This document shows positions 54,395 through 64,000 of a stretch of 64,000 nt of DNA, one piece after another; position 1 is the first letter of the stretch; each line of letters starts with the position of its first letter. The stretch is from Aquanectria penicillioides (taxonomy: Eukaryota > Ascomycota > Sordariomycetes > Hypocreales > Nectriaceae). The stretch spans positions 248,001 through 312,000 of the forward strand of contig PYIU01000009.1 of assembly GCA_003415625.1 (NCBI GenBank), given 5' to 3'. The notes under the pieces are model-generated. The model did not search any database. It saw nothing but the letters and a program-made list of their open reading frames with translations, and was not told where the DNA came from. The position numbers were made by a program, and so were the translations under genes.

Positions 54395-55780
54395 ATGAAA
54401 ATGCTGTATAAACTCTTCGCCATTATTTGTTTCCAGCTTACTGGATCAATCACTGCCAGAACCCTCCAGAGGCCCCCGATCGTAGCGAGCAACGATATCG
54501 CTCCTCATCTTCCAAGAGATCTCGTGCTGAGAGATGTGGATCATACCGAATCCATCGGTTGGTCCAAGAAAGGAGAGTCTATTATTGATGTGTAGGTACT
54601 CTCCTGATTCTGCCTTACTTTTACTTACAGTGGTTGTGGTAGCGACCTGGGCGGTAATAAATTTCAAGTCAACTGCACCGAATGCCATCTCTCTGGAGAA
54701 ATACAGACAGCCTATGATGAAGAGAAATTGGACTTTTGGAACTCAAACCTCAAGATATCAATGAACAAAGTATCCGGCTATTTTGACATGAGTATTCTAT
54801 CCGGATCCAGTACCGAACAAATTATTCCTTTGTGGAGCGTGGGAGGCATTAGTCTCGCGGTAAGTTCCCCAGTATCGAGACGGTGGATGAATGTTAATTG
54901 TGGATGAAGGGCTCTTCAGTCAACCTTGGCCTCGGGGTTTATCTCGAGATGGTTGTTTCAGTTGATGGAGACCTAACGGCTTCGGGCGGGTTCAACTTCA
55001 CTATTCCCGATGGGTCATATGTTGTCACAAGCCTAACTGGAGGGGTTGAGGCAAAGTTGTAAGCATGGGTCCAAAATATTTCAAGTTTTTCACTAATGTT
55101 CTTGGAGCGATGGATCGGATAGCGACATAATAGCATGGGACTGGACCCAGGGCACAACCACGCTCAAAATTTCTCTTCGCCTGCGCACTCAACTTGGTGT
55201 GACCCCCAAGGGGTTTTCGCTTGGGGCTGAAACAGCAGTCGGCGTTTACATGAATGTGATTGAAGTTCTCATCGCTTTTGAAGATAAAAAGGATGACAAG
55301 ACATGTGCGGTTGAAGCCGCAGAGTCGTGGAACATCAATGCTGGGGCCTATGCCAAAGTCGACGTCGATCTTGATAAAATTACCTTTGATGTTGGCCCCA
55401 CCAAGTCGACCACGTTTCTCACAGGGCCAACCTTCACACAATGCCTAGAGTCCGCCTCTTTGACAAAGGTCACTGCCATAACCAACGTCCAGTCCGTTAC
55501 CGCTATCGCATCCACGACGAATGATATTGCTCGCAGCTCTGCTACTGAGGGAGCAAACGCAACCGAGACCGAGGACTGTGATGAAGGTCATGATACATCA
55601 GCACCTTTTGCGTCAAAGACAACTCCATACCTTGTTTCGACCATAACCACCAGTCCCAATATGAACAACACTGCGAGTACTCCAACCAAGACGACCACAG
55701 TTACTGGCCAAGGTGTAGCCATTGTGACGGTGACGGAAATCGTTGAGCAATACACCACAGTCTGCCTTGATATCCAATGA
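54395..55780 (+). CDS. Secreted Ser/Thr-rich protein of unknown function
   Basis: Four exons (introns about 54592-54630, 54860-54909 and 55059-55122) give 410 aa. The N-terminus MKMLYKLFAIICFQLTGSITA is a signal peptide, followed by LQRPPIVASNDIAPHLPRDL. The folded part contains cysteines (SKGC-like GCGSD, NCTECHLSG, KTCAVEAAESW, TQCLESA) and reads as beta-rich (SVNLGLGVYLEMVVSVDGDL, ASGGFNFTIPDGSYV). The last 110 residues are Ser/Thr-rich, ending in TTTVTGQGVAIVTVTEIVEQY..VC, suggestive of an O-glycosylated stalk; no clear GPI anchor. I do not recognise the family. The first intron is only 39 nt and least certain. Lineage-restricted secreted or cell-wall protein is the best guess. Confidence 0.72.
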
Positions 55781-57281
55781 GAACTGCATGGCCGTCTTCT
55801 AATGTGATTCAATCTGTCCAGGACACTTGAACCAAATTATGGCGGCCTAATTGTTGGACAGATTTCTCAGATTGATTGCCTGTCGTGATGCGTTCCGGGC
55901 ATGTTACAATTGAGATAATCCTGTTAGTGCCCGTCGATAATACCGCGCTACACAGGCTAAAATGTGATCCTGCGGAAGTTTAGACATATCAAGCGAATAT
56001 CTGATCATTTGGGATTGCAGCTTTGTTTATGAGCATACAATGTCTAGACCTTGCACTCGAAGGACAATGACAGACATCTTCGGAATTCTCGTTGCAGTTG
56101 GCAGAAATGTATCTAAGTTGTTTTGCCTTTGCAGCCCATAACTCATTCCTGTAATGGTTAACACGGGAAAGTTTCGAAATTCGGTGGCAAACGCGTACCT
56201 CGCTTGCAATTCTGCCTATTGCCAAAGTGTGTACAGCATGTCTTCAACCCTTTCATCCTCCCCTCCTCTGTATATTCCAACATCTAAATCTTGTATTTGA
56301 GGACCTGTTATTCTCAACTAAGGTCCTAGAGGGTCATTTTCTCGTGAAATTACTCCGAGACAGTCATGAATTCTGGAACAGTTAATGGGGATCACTTTCG
56401 AAGGAAGTATGAAGTGCGCTTTGTGCATAGCTTGATGAGTTTAGAAAAGCTTGGATATTCAGAAGGCTGGCCCACCAATTATTGCCATTGTCATTAACAA
56501 GTAGCTATCAAAGCTAGCGGATTTGTCGGCAATGACTGATGGGTGATACAGGGGTCGTGCTTGATACACACCTCCGTCATGACAAGAAGCAAGGTGTTTG
56601 ATAAAACGGCAGCAAAATTGGAGGTCCCAGCGCTATTCAACTTAGAAGCGCATATTAACACCGATTCGTTGGTGCGATGATAGACGTAACATGCGCGGAT
56701 TTCGAGTAGCATGGAGCCCACCCACGACACACAATGCCTGTCTGATATCGTCCCTATGAGACAAAGCAGTGACTGTGACGCTTCTAAGGACGGATACTTG
56801 AGCTAGAGACCCCAAAGCCTGCAGTATGCACCCAGAAGCCATCAAGAGTCCGGGATCAACGTTTCTTGAACTGTCGCTGTCCGTCGGTTGCGTATGCAAG
56901 GGGGAACACTTTGTGGTTTAGTACGGTCTGACCAGCCAGGTGACAGACCAGGAAGATCCTCATTTCGGAATAGTCAGGGCATAAAACCTGACTATATTGT
57001 GTACATGCGTTTTACGTTGGGAAGAATACATATACCTATTACTCCATCCAGCCCTGTTTCCATTACATCAGAAGCAGATGTCGCTTTGCAACTAGCTTAC
57101 ATCACATACCCTGCAGTCGTCATCAGTGAGGCCTGGGCAGCCAATCAACGTTCGAGAGAAGATATAGTTCACCGCTACAATGATAGCATAGCACCTGTTA
57201 GGAATCCGAGCGATGGGCGGTGAAATTATTCATGACATAGTTTAAAGTGATTTTTGTAACGTATGCCCTGATCTAGTGTTC
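55781..57281. other. Intergenic, 1.5 kb
   Basis: No motif-bearing frame. Small frames such as 56888-57223 are not supported. Confidence 0.5.
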
Positions 57282-58410
57282 TTATGAGAATAGTTTGGCG
57301 AGGCCTTCTACCGAGATGTTACCTCCACTTAAAACCAATCCCAAGTCCCAACCTGCCTCTCCGGCTGTTTCTTCTACCATCGCTCTAAACTCTTCATTAA
57401 ACAATGCCACCGCCAATGGCACCGCAGCGCTCGGCTCGACCACTAACTTGAGTCTTTCAAAGATGAGCGTAGTTGCGTCCCGAATCTGGTCCTCGGTCAC
57501 AGCATACATGCCACTCACAAGCCTCCGTTCATAGATGAGATTCCAAGGCCGGACCCCAATAACGCCAATAAGCCCATCAGCAATTGTTCTGGTTTTGACT
57601 TTTGTAATGCGCTTGCCTGATAAGAACCCACGGCGCCCGTCATCCGCGCCCTCGAATTCGGGTTCAGCCCCGAAGACTTTGATACCAGTTCCTTCGCAGC
57701 TGAGTGCAACACCGGAGAGCATACCCCCACCACTACAACCGGTGATAATTGCGTCCAGACCCTCGACTTGATCTTGCAGCTCTAAACCTATGGTCCCTTG
57801 GCCAAGAATAACATCAGGATGATCAAAGGGTGGCACAAGGCGAGCACCTGTCTCAGTGACTATCTGAGACGCCACAGCTTCGCGCTCATCCATGCCACAG
57901 ACAACAACATTAGCGCCATAGCCTTTCGTTGCGGCAATCTTGAATGGAGTAGTGGTGTTTGGCATCACAATGTGAGCAGTGATGCCATTTTCTCTGGCTG
58001 CAAGTGCCAGTGCCTGGGCATGGTTTCCTACATGCCCTGTTAGTGAGGCTTTCGCGACATGCTGTAATTTGTTCTCGTCACAAACCCGCGCTGAATCCCA
58101 CAACTCCTTTAGCCTTGCCGTCATTCTCGACCCAGCCAGGTTCTTGTTTCAGCCTCTCAATGGCATGAAATGCCCCTCGAGCTTTGAAAGCGCCAATGCG
58201 TTGCAAATTTTCACATTTGAACCAAAGTCTGATGATGGGCTTTGCAGGTTGCCGACAGCCAATGCGACTCGGGTCTTGAGGAGTAGATGCCATTTGCGAC
58301 AAGGTCTTGTTCGTCACCACGGGCGTGAAGTGGATGAAAGGCTTGATCAGCTTGTGAGCCTCAATAATGGAATCCCTGGTAAGGGGAGGGCAAGTTGATA
58401 GAGCCGCCAT
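57282..58410 (-). CDS. PLP-dependent threonine/serine dehydratase-like enzyme
   Basis: Fold-type II PLP enzyme of 356 aa from ATG 58410 with one intron, 58028-58085. Splicing it restores VVGFSAGNHAQALALAA, the phosphate-binding region; the upstream CAG acceptor would insert three residues. The Schiff-base Lys is in KCENLQRIGAFKARGA, and the glycine-rich loop is ITGCSGGGMLSG. The C-terminal segment LVLSGGNISVEGL is typical. It lacks the regulatory ACT domains of biosynthetic IlvA, so it is a catabolic-type dehydratase, serine racemase or hydroxyaspartate ammonia-lyase; sequence alone does not decide. Adjacent to an IlvD/Edd relic. Confidence 0.87.
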
Positions 58411-59072
58411 GGCTGACAATTCTCTTGAAATAGTTGCTAAGTGTGGGCTAGGTGATGTATGAGAGTTTTTGAAAATTAAGTAGGAAAATGCCTTGCAGTT
58501 TGGTATTGCTTTTGTACACGTGCGATGGCCAAAGTGACTCCGCACTGAAAAGTGGGCGGCAAGATGTTATTCAACCGAGAGCGTTGAGTCGGCTTCTTGC
58601 GATGTTGCCGAAGGACGGGCTGGCTAATGGAGTCTACTTGAGAGATTTACGGGGTAGGTGCTTGACCTTTTTCGCATTCAACGGGAATCACAACCTAGAT
58701 GATTAGCTGTAAGTCCCTTTGGTTTAAACAGGTAGAAACTTTCCGCTGCGATATCACAATGTCAACAAACGTGTTGACATTAGGGAGTCATGACTATCAT
58801 CATATCATGGTACTACTGTGGGGTGAGAAGGAGGGGATTAAGGGACGCAATATCAACGAGAAGATCTTCTACGGGAGGCCAATTAGAAAATGAGGACATC
58901 CATGATGCTATCCTAACGGACAATTCATATGGGAGACAATTATTTCATTTTGTGTAAAATATCAGCATCGATTGGGACGGGCGAAGTTTTGATCTCCTCT
59001 CCGCCCTCCTCAACGCCTTGGTAGAGGTTCTAAGAGGGCAAATATTTCGTGAATAAATTTACATGACTTCAG
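58411..59072. other. Intergenic
   Basis: Promoter of the dehydratase gene, then 500 bp with no recognised feature. Confidence 0.45.
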
Positions 59073-59760
59073 CTATGCGCCATCAGCTGTCAAGAAGGCA
59101 AAATCTACACCAAGCTCAACTTGGTTAACAGTCGCTTCATACAGTCCCCGATACCCGCGCTTTGGATACTTTTTGGGTTTGCGTTTCAGGCTCCCCGCAC
59201 CATTACTTGTCCCAGTTTCTTTAGCTGCCTGTAGCTCTTGCAAATATGCTGCACGTTCCCTTTGGAGTTGCTCAATCTCTTGGGCGCTAAGCTCTATTTT
59301 AAGCAGTCGTTTCTCCACATCACAGACAATTCAATCATCAGTCTCGAGGATGCCTAACACATTATCAGGGATGATGGCTTCAGTTGACACGTGAAGAACA
59401 ACTGTTCCTTCAGTTGTACCGCTCATTCGGTCGTCGTGGATGCGAAACATGTCAATGACTCCTTGGCTGACCAACTTTCTCGGAATTAGCAAAAGGCCAG
59501 CTTCTGGCATCCCGGGTTCCTCGTTTCCAATGGGGCCAACACCCTGAAAGTACCAAGACGGAGTCAGGGTCAACATCCAAGCCAGGGCCGTCGATTCGAG
59601 TAGCAAGATCCGTGGAGCTGGAGAAGACCACCGCGCGTCCTCGATGAGATAGCAACCGGCGGTCCTTGCTTGCGCTGGGCTCCATGAGGGCCCCTCTCGC
59701 CGCAATATTTCCCTGCAAGACTACAAGCGACGAGTGGGGATATAGCGGATCTGACAAAGG
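59073..59760 (-). pseudogene. C-terminal relic of an IlvD/Edd-family dehydratase
   Basis: Only the C-terminal third of a dihydroxy-acid/sugar-acid dehydratase remains. Pieces: SSLVVLQGNIAARGAL, RGRAVVFSSSTDLATRIDGP, LDVDPDSVLVLSG, GMPEAGLLLIPRKL, IDMFRIHDDRMSGTTEGTVVLHV, and the C-terminus RGYRGLYEATVNQVELGVDF. The iron-sulphur N-terminal domain is absent. A frameshift lies near 59545 and an in-frame stop at about 59330 (ETDD-stop-IVCDVEKRLL). It cannot be functional. The family identity is clear from DxRMSGTxxGTVVLHV. Confidence 0.82.
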
Positions 59761-59905
59761 ACGAGCGAAGCAGTGAAAATGTCTGTTTCAAATTGTTCAT
59801 GGGAGAATTTTGCTAGTTTTGACATAATGATTGAATCGCCCCCATCCAACAGATCGGTTACACCAAGGCAATTCTGGTTGTTTTTCTGTGAACATACCCA
59901 ATAAA

Positions 59906-61566
59906 CTACACCGACGCTGTGCGTTTACTGAGCTGAACTTCCACACCCTCCTGTCGGACAAACCACGAGTTCTTCAAGTTCCAGGTAGCCGAAGTATCGG
60001 TAAGCTGGATCTGTGAAAGTTTTAGTAATGGGGGTGCGGTTTGTGGACGGATAGATAGCTGCTTACAGAGTATTTCAGGAACAGACTGGGGAGCATCTTG
60101 TAAATCTCCAGCAAACTAATGTTTTTACCAATGCACGACCTATGGCCTTTGCCGAATGTCATGGTCGCACCAGTCATGGCCTTGAGGCGTTTGGTATAGT
60201 CGTCAGCATCTTCGCCACTTTTTATCAACCATCGCTCCGGTCGAAAATCTGCAATGTCGTCGCCAAAGACGGCCCTGTCGCGGTGCATCACCCAAGGTGA
60301 CGCGCCGACAATGGTACCGGCAGGTAATGTCGTCCCGCACTCGAGTTTCAAGCCTTGACTAGGGACAATCCTTTCCAAAATTAATCCGACCGCGGGATGC
60401 ATTCGCAGGGCTTCTTTGACGACTGCGTCAAAGTAGGGAAGATTCTGGCTTTCTCTCCAGGTGGTGGGCATGCTTAGCTGTCCAGCCTTCCTCGCCTCGT
60501 CAAGCTCCTCCATCAATTTCGCGTACACTCTGGGGTGTTTGATCGTGTAGTACACAATGGCTCTTAGGGAAATAGCTGTTGTGTCTGATCCAGCAAACAT
60601 GTTGGTAATCATGTACGAAAAAACTTGGCCATCGTCAACGACGTCAGGATGTGTTTCTTTGGCGCGAAGAAATCGAGATACAAAGTCGCGTCTGGATGCA
60701 TCCTGGTTATCTTCCGGGGATTCCTTTTTGCTTTCGTCGAGTCTTAGAGTCAATTGTTCTCGGGCGAACTTGGCCACCGCACCAGTTGGCTGTTTGATCT
60801 TTGCCCACAGAGGGTTCTTCTTCAGCCAGTGATCAAGCCACGGGACCTGGCCCACGACTGCGTTATAATCCATGGCCACGTTGAGGGCTTCTATAATGCC
60901 ACCCACATCGTGCCCATTCTTGAGAAAGCCAAACGATTCTCCACAAGTGATTTCTCCAATGACATCGAAAGCGTAGTACTGGAGCCACTCAAACATGGGA
61001 CAGCTTTGGCCTCGACTCGCGTACCGTCCATCTAGCTCCCTGAACAAGGAGAGAATTGTTCGATCTACCAAACTCTCGTACTCGGTGAGGACTGTCATTG
61101 AGTAGGCATTTGCAACCGGTCGCTTGATTTTGGAATGCCAAGCCTCGTCCAGTGTCGTGAAAATCGTCTGCGTAGCCTTTCCATTTGCTAGCTGCTGCTG
61201 GACAGCATAAAACTCACTCTAAAGATTTCTGGTTAGCAATGATTTTCCACTGCTTTCGTAAGCCATTACCTTGACGAATCCTCCTTTGATTCCGTACACC
61301 TTGTTGACGTCCTTTGGGTTCCGGATGCTGACAACGTGAGGGCCGAGTCTTACGTTGTCTCCGTAGCTGTCGTGAAGTTTTAGGAGGGAGACATGGTTCT
61401 GTCCCTTGGAGACATCCAGGAGTCTGTAAAGATTACTAAGTTTCGCGATAATTGGTCCAGGAAGCTCCCGTAGACCTGGAGCAAATAGAGTTGCGAGAAG
61501 TCGAATGATGGCAATGACTACTCCGGTCCAAAACAAGGCAGTCAAGGTCTGAGTTGCGAAAATCAT
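59906..61566 (-). CDS. Cytochrome P450, pisatin-demethylase-like
   Basis: Intact P450 of 517 aa from ATG 61566. Introns 61219-61269 and 60011-60066. The N-terminal membrane helix is LTALFWTGVVIAIIRLLATL, then the hinge LRELPGPIIAKLSNLYRL. I-helix MFAGSDTTAI, K-helix VVKEALRMHP (E-x2-R), PERW in FRPERWLIK, and the haem motif FGKGHRSCIGKN are all present. Overall pattern (YGDNVRLGPHVVS, ITCGESFGFLKNGHDVGGII) resembles the pisatin demethylase (CYP57-like) and benzoate-hydroxylase-like fungal group, suggesting an aromatic or phytoalexin-type substrate. That assignment is by resemblance only. Endoplasmic-reticulum membrane, requires a reductase elsewhere in the genome. Confidence 0.9.
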
Positions 61567-62647
61567 ATCTGCAATGCTGGGAAGATGCAATCTACGACTC
61601 GTTGGGAAATGACATGTGTGGATGCATATCGCATCATGGGCTAGCTACCCCATACTCTTATATCCCCACGGGGTATTCAACTCGGAGGATGTCACTTGAA
61701 CGCCGACGCGGCACCGAAACGGTGCCGAATCGCAAGCTAGAAGTGATAGAATTGCATTTCGGAATTGCGCCGATTTGTAGAATTGCTATCACAGATGTGC
61801 CCTAGTCTACCAGAAGGGGATGGCGGGATCGCAATGAGGGGAAATGATGGGGGAACCAATGGAGAAATTATCCGCCAGGGGAGTACAGTCCACTTTGGAG
61901 CAGGATGGATGAAGGAAGCGAAAGAAAATTTATAATGGGGTGGTATTTCTCCTACTAAAGATTGTATGTCCCTCAGACGTCTGCTCAAGTGGACGGCCGT
62001 CGTTCAATTATTCCGAGACTGCTGTCTCGGAGCACGGCGACCGAGTCCCCGAATACCGAATGCCGGACATGAAGTGTCTAAGATGTTCAACTACCGCGGA
62101 CACGAGGAGAAATGGAAGAGGTGAGTTCTAATGGTTTTATTGATTGCCCTTTCTGGCGTCTAAAAATGCGAGAATGGAATTGACAAGATGGCAGAATTCG
62201 CAAACCCCTTTCATGGATGGTCCAAGCGGGCGGCCCAGTTTCGCAGGCGGCGAACAGGTAATAATAGAGCGGACTCTTGCGTGGCGGCACAAGATAACAG
62301 CAAACACTCAATGATTATGTTGATGAATCAATTGGTCAAGCAAAAAGTCGGTGTCGGCGGCGAATGTGCAAAAGTCGAAAAAGGAAAGTGTTTGTGGGCT
62401 GGTGCAACGTCGAGGGGCAATACGACGCCAAAGGTTTGTCGAAGTACGAGGTACTTGACGGAGCCTATCACGGCTTTGCGACCAGAGGTACCGGAGAGAG
62501 AGGGAAATGGAGGGGGGGCCAACGCAGCGGTTCTTGAACTTTTGGCGGTGCGTAGAGTATATGTAGTCTACGTATTCGCACGGGGAAAAGGAGGAGGCCA
62601 CAAAGGCAGCGTGCGTGGACGAGAGCAAGGCCGGTGGACAAGGCTGG

Positions 62648-62762
62648 GGACAAGACCGGGGACAAGACCGGGGACAAGACCGGGGACAAGACCGGGGACA
62701 AGACCGGGGACAAGATCAAGGCCAAGGACAAGAACAAGAACAAGGACAAGAACAAGAACAAG
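62648..62762. repeat. Minisatellite: 12-bp GGGGACAAGACC then 6-bp units
   Basis: Six tandem units of GGGGACAAGACC (last one varied) pass into a 6-bp array of AAGAAC/AAGGAC units. Because 12 and 6 are multiples of three, all frames stay open and encode repeats (DKTG or GTRP on plus, LVPG or PVLS on minus). It is probably non-coding and length-polymorphic. Confidence 0.88.
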
Positions 62763-63289
62763 CAACTATGGCAGAGTCAGCAACTCGTTCAGTCTCTGGG
62801 CAGGCAAACAAACAACGACCCGACCGGCGTAGCGTAAGCTTACACACACGCGCACAAGCAAGTATCCGACCCGACACTCGATTATCTGCCTCGACCTATT
62901 ATTGGCCGTCGGCTGTCTGTCTGTCAGACGTTGCACTCCTGTATTCTCCATTGTTATCCAACAAAGCCGCAGCAACGCCGCAGCAAAGCAAGAGACTTGC
63001 CATGTGACCAAACTGGACCTGGCGGCTGGCTGAAACGGAGCAACAATCACATCCAGCCCAGCTCGGCTCGACAGCCACGCCGCCAATAAGGCGACCGACG
63101 GCTCAAAGGGCGACCCGGGCAGTGGGTTTTTCCAGCCCAATGAGGCTGGGCTGGATTCAACTTCATTTCAAGGCAGCCACAACATTGCAATCGTCAACGT
63201 TGTCAGTTTTGTCTCTTTCGCCGCTGCAGCTTCTCGAGACGGAAAACAGCAGAATCTTGGTTTCCTCGGCCGCCCTTCTAGCAAATACA

Positions 63290-63331
63290 GCCACAACCGC
63301 AACCACAACCACAACCACAACCACAACAACA
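63290..63331. repeat. AACCAC hexamer repeat in the C2H2 leader
   Basis: ACAACC units repeat about seven times immediately upstream of the ATG at 63345. It is likely part of the 5' untranslated leader and could vary in length. Confidence 0.8.
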
Positions 63332-63344
63332 GCCGTCGGCCGCC

Positions 63345-64000
63345 ATGGAGCATGAATGCTCAATCTGCCGACGCTCCTTTCGCACAGCTCGAGCTCTGGA
63401 ACAGCATCGCACCTCGGGCGTCCACGACGTCGAGTATCCGTGTCGCGTGTGCGAACGAAGCTTTAGCACCCACCGCGCCCTGCAGCAGCACATGAGCGAC
63501 TCTCCGGCCCACAGCCAGCGATATGAGTGTCCCATTTGCACCCGTGAGTTTCGCAGCGAGACCGCCCTGCAGCAGCACATGAATGATTCTCCGGCCCACG
63601 ACACCACCAGCTGGGTCGAGCGTCTCCACGACCCCGGGCCATATCACAACCACCCCTTCGGGCTGCCCGCCACCGACCACTTCCTGGGCTTTGCTCTGGG
63701 CCCCAGGACAGGCCACAGTCCTCCAAGCCCCCCATCACCGCTCCACTACCTTGACCTCGACGAGGACGCTATCAATGGAAGAGTATCTCTGCCGCATGTG
63801 AGTCTCGGCTGGGAGCCCAGCCTCCACCCTACGTTGCCCTACCAAGAAGACCGCATCAGTTGGCCGAGGTACCCCTACATCCCGCGTGTCCAGGCCATGA
63901 CACCGCGCTCAGGGTCGAGGACACCGCGCTCAGGATCCAGTACGCCGCAGTCTGCTTTAGCCATCGATGAGGACAGCATGCCTCAAGTGCCCCCCATCAG
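63345..64000 (+). CDS. C2H2 zinc-finger protein, 5' part
   Basis: Frame opens at ATG 63345 (context CCGCCATGG) and remains open to the window edge, so the 3' end is missing. The first 85 residues hold three closely spaced fingers with C-x2-C-x12-H-x5/6-H spacing: CSICRRSFRTARALEQH, CRVCERSFSTHRALQQH and CPICTREFRSETALQQH, each followed by a similar S-x-x-H (SGVH, SPAH, SPAH). After them comes a proline/glycine-rich, disordered region with the phosphorylation-like repeat TPRSGS. Fingers two and three share an almost identical tail (DSPAH), suggesting internal duplication. Probable nuclear nucleic-acid-binding protein; target unknown. Confidence 0.82.
   Translation, partial: MEHECSICRRSFRTARALEQHRTSGVHDVEYPCRVCERSFSTHRALQQHMSDSPAHSQRYECPICTREFRSETALQQHMNDSPAHDTTSWVERLHDPGPYHNHPFGLPATDHFLGFALGPRTGHSPPSPPSPLHYLDLDEDAINGRVSLPHVSLGWEPSLHPTLPYQEDRISWPRYPYIPRVQAMTPRSGSRTPRSGSSTPQSALAIDEDSMPQVPPI

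Larger units (their letters stand above)
61567..63344. other. Intergenic, 1.8 kb with minisatellite
   Basis: Holds a GC-rich minisatellite at 62648-62762 and a purine/AC-rich leader before the C2H2 gene. Long frames here (62188-62832 plus and several minus) arise from the repeat and show no domain; I do not call them. Confidence 0.55.

Noticed and set aside
62188..62837. Open frames through the minisatellite, on both strands
   Set aside because: They are kept open by repeat units whose length is a multiple of three; no domain and no start context.

Overview
The window is nuclear DNA of a filamentous ascomycete (Pezizomycotina; a sordariomycete, possibly Hypocreales, is my guess from gene content and is not proven). 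The evidence is short 5' GT(A/G)xGT...YAG 3' introns of about 40-110 nt in most genes, four Zn2Cys6 transcription-factor genes, several P450s and MFS carriers, a GH28 pectinase, and a very AT-rich block at the left edge with the C-to-T/G-to-A signature of repeat-induced point mutation (RIP). No rRNA, tRNA or CRISPR array was recognised.

Layout. 1-1.6 kb: RIP-degraded repeat DNA. 3.8-6.6 kb: secreted exo-polygalacturonase-type GH28 enzyme and a cupin protein. 6.7-12.2 kb: decayed block with a broken fructosyl-amino-acid oxidase, a Zn2Cys6 regulator with a frameshift at a T6 run, and a carboxylesterase relic that carries a second, less mutated copy of the left-edge repeat. 12.5-26.2 kb: a coherent catabolic-type cluster of SDR, CYP504-like P450, SDR, amidase, homoserine-acetyltransferase-like alpha/beta hydrolase, amidohydrolase (broken), MCT-type carrier and RidA-family deaminase. 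Its promoters share an inverted repeat, TCGGA-N3-TCCGA (five exact copies, all intergenic and all within this block, plus three degenerate CGG-N5-CCG copies). An intact Zn2Cys6 gene (26.5-28.9 kb) closes the cluster.

30.1-33.4 kb: a second Zn2Cys6 gene whose zinc cluster is split over tiny exons with an apparent GC-AG intron, then a nucleotide-sugar transporter. 34.4-34.6 kb: a 200-bp MITE with 26-bp terminal inverted repeats and TA target duplication. 35.2-39.4 kb: pseudogene graveyard (P450 whose haem cysteine codon is replaced by a stop, P450-reductase-family relic, sugar-type MFS relic). 40.1-51.4 kb: a second catabolic-type group with a DUF1593/nucleoside-hydrolase-like protein (one in-frame TAG), Zn2Cys6 regulator, type II dehydroquinase, Gfo/Idh/MocA oxidoreductase, KduD-like SDR and a JEN-type carboxylate carrier. 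52-64 kb: hotdog thioesterase, a secreted Ser/Thr-rich protein, a PLP threonine/serine dehydratase beside an IlvD/Edd C-terminal relic, a pisatin-demethylase-like P450, a minisatellite, and the 5' end of a C2H2 zinc-finger gene that runs off the window.

How the genes may work together. The 12.5-26.2 kb block looks like an inducible pathway for uptake and breakdown of a nitrogen-containing, probably aromatic compound: import (MFS), ring hydroxylation (CYP504-like), oxidation/reduction (two SDRs), amide and C-N hydrolysis (amidase, amidohydrolase), hydrolase cleavage, and deamination of an enamine/imine intermediate (RidA). The substrate is not determinable from sequence alone. All exon structures given were worked out by hand from splice consensus, reading frame and family motifs.
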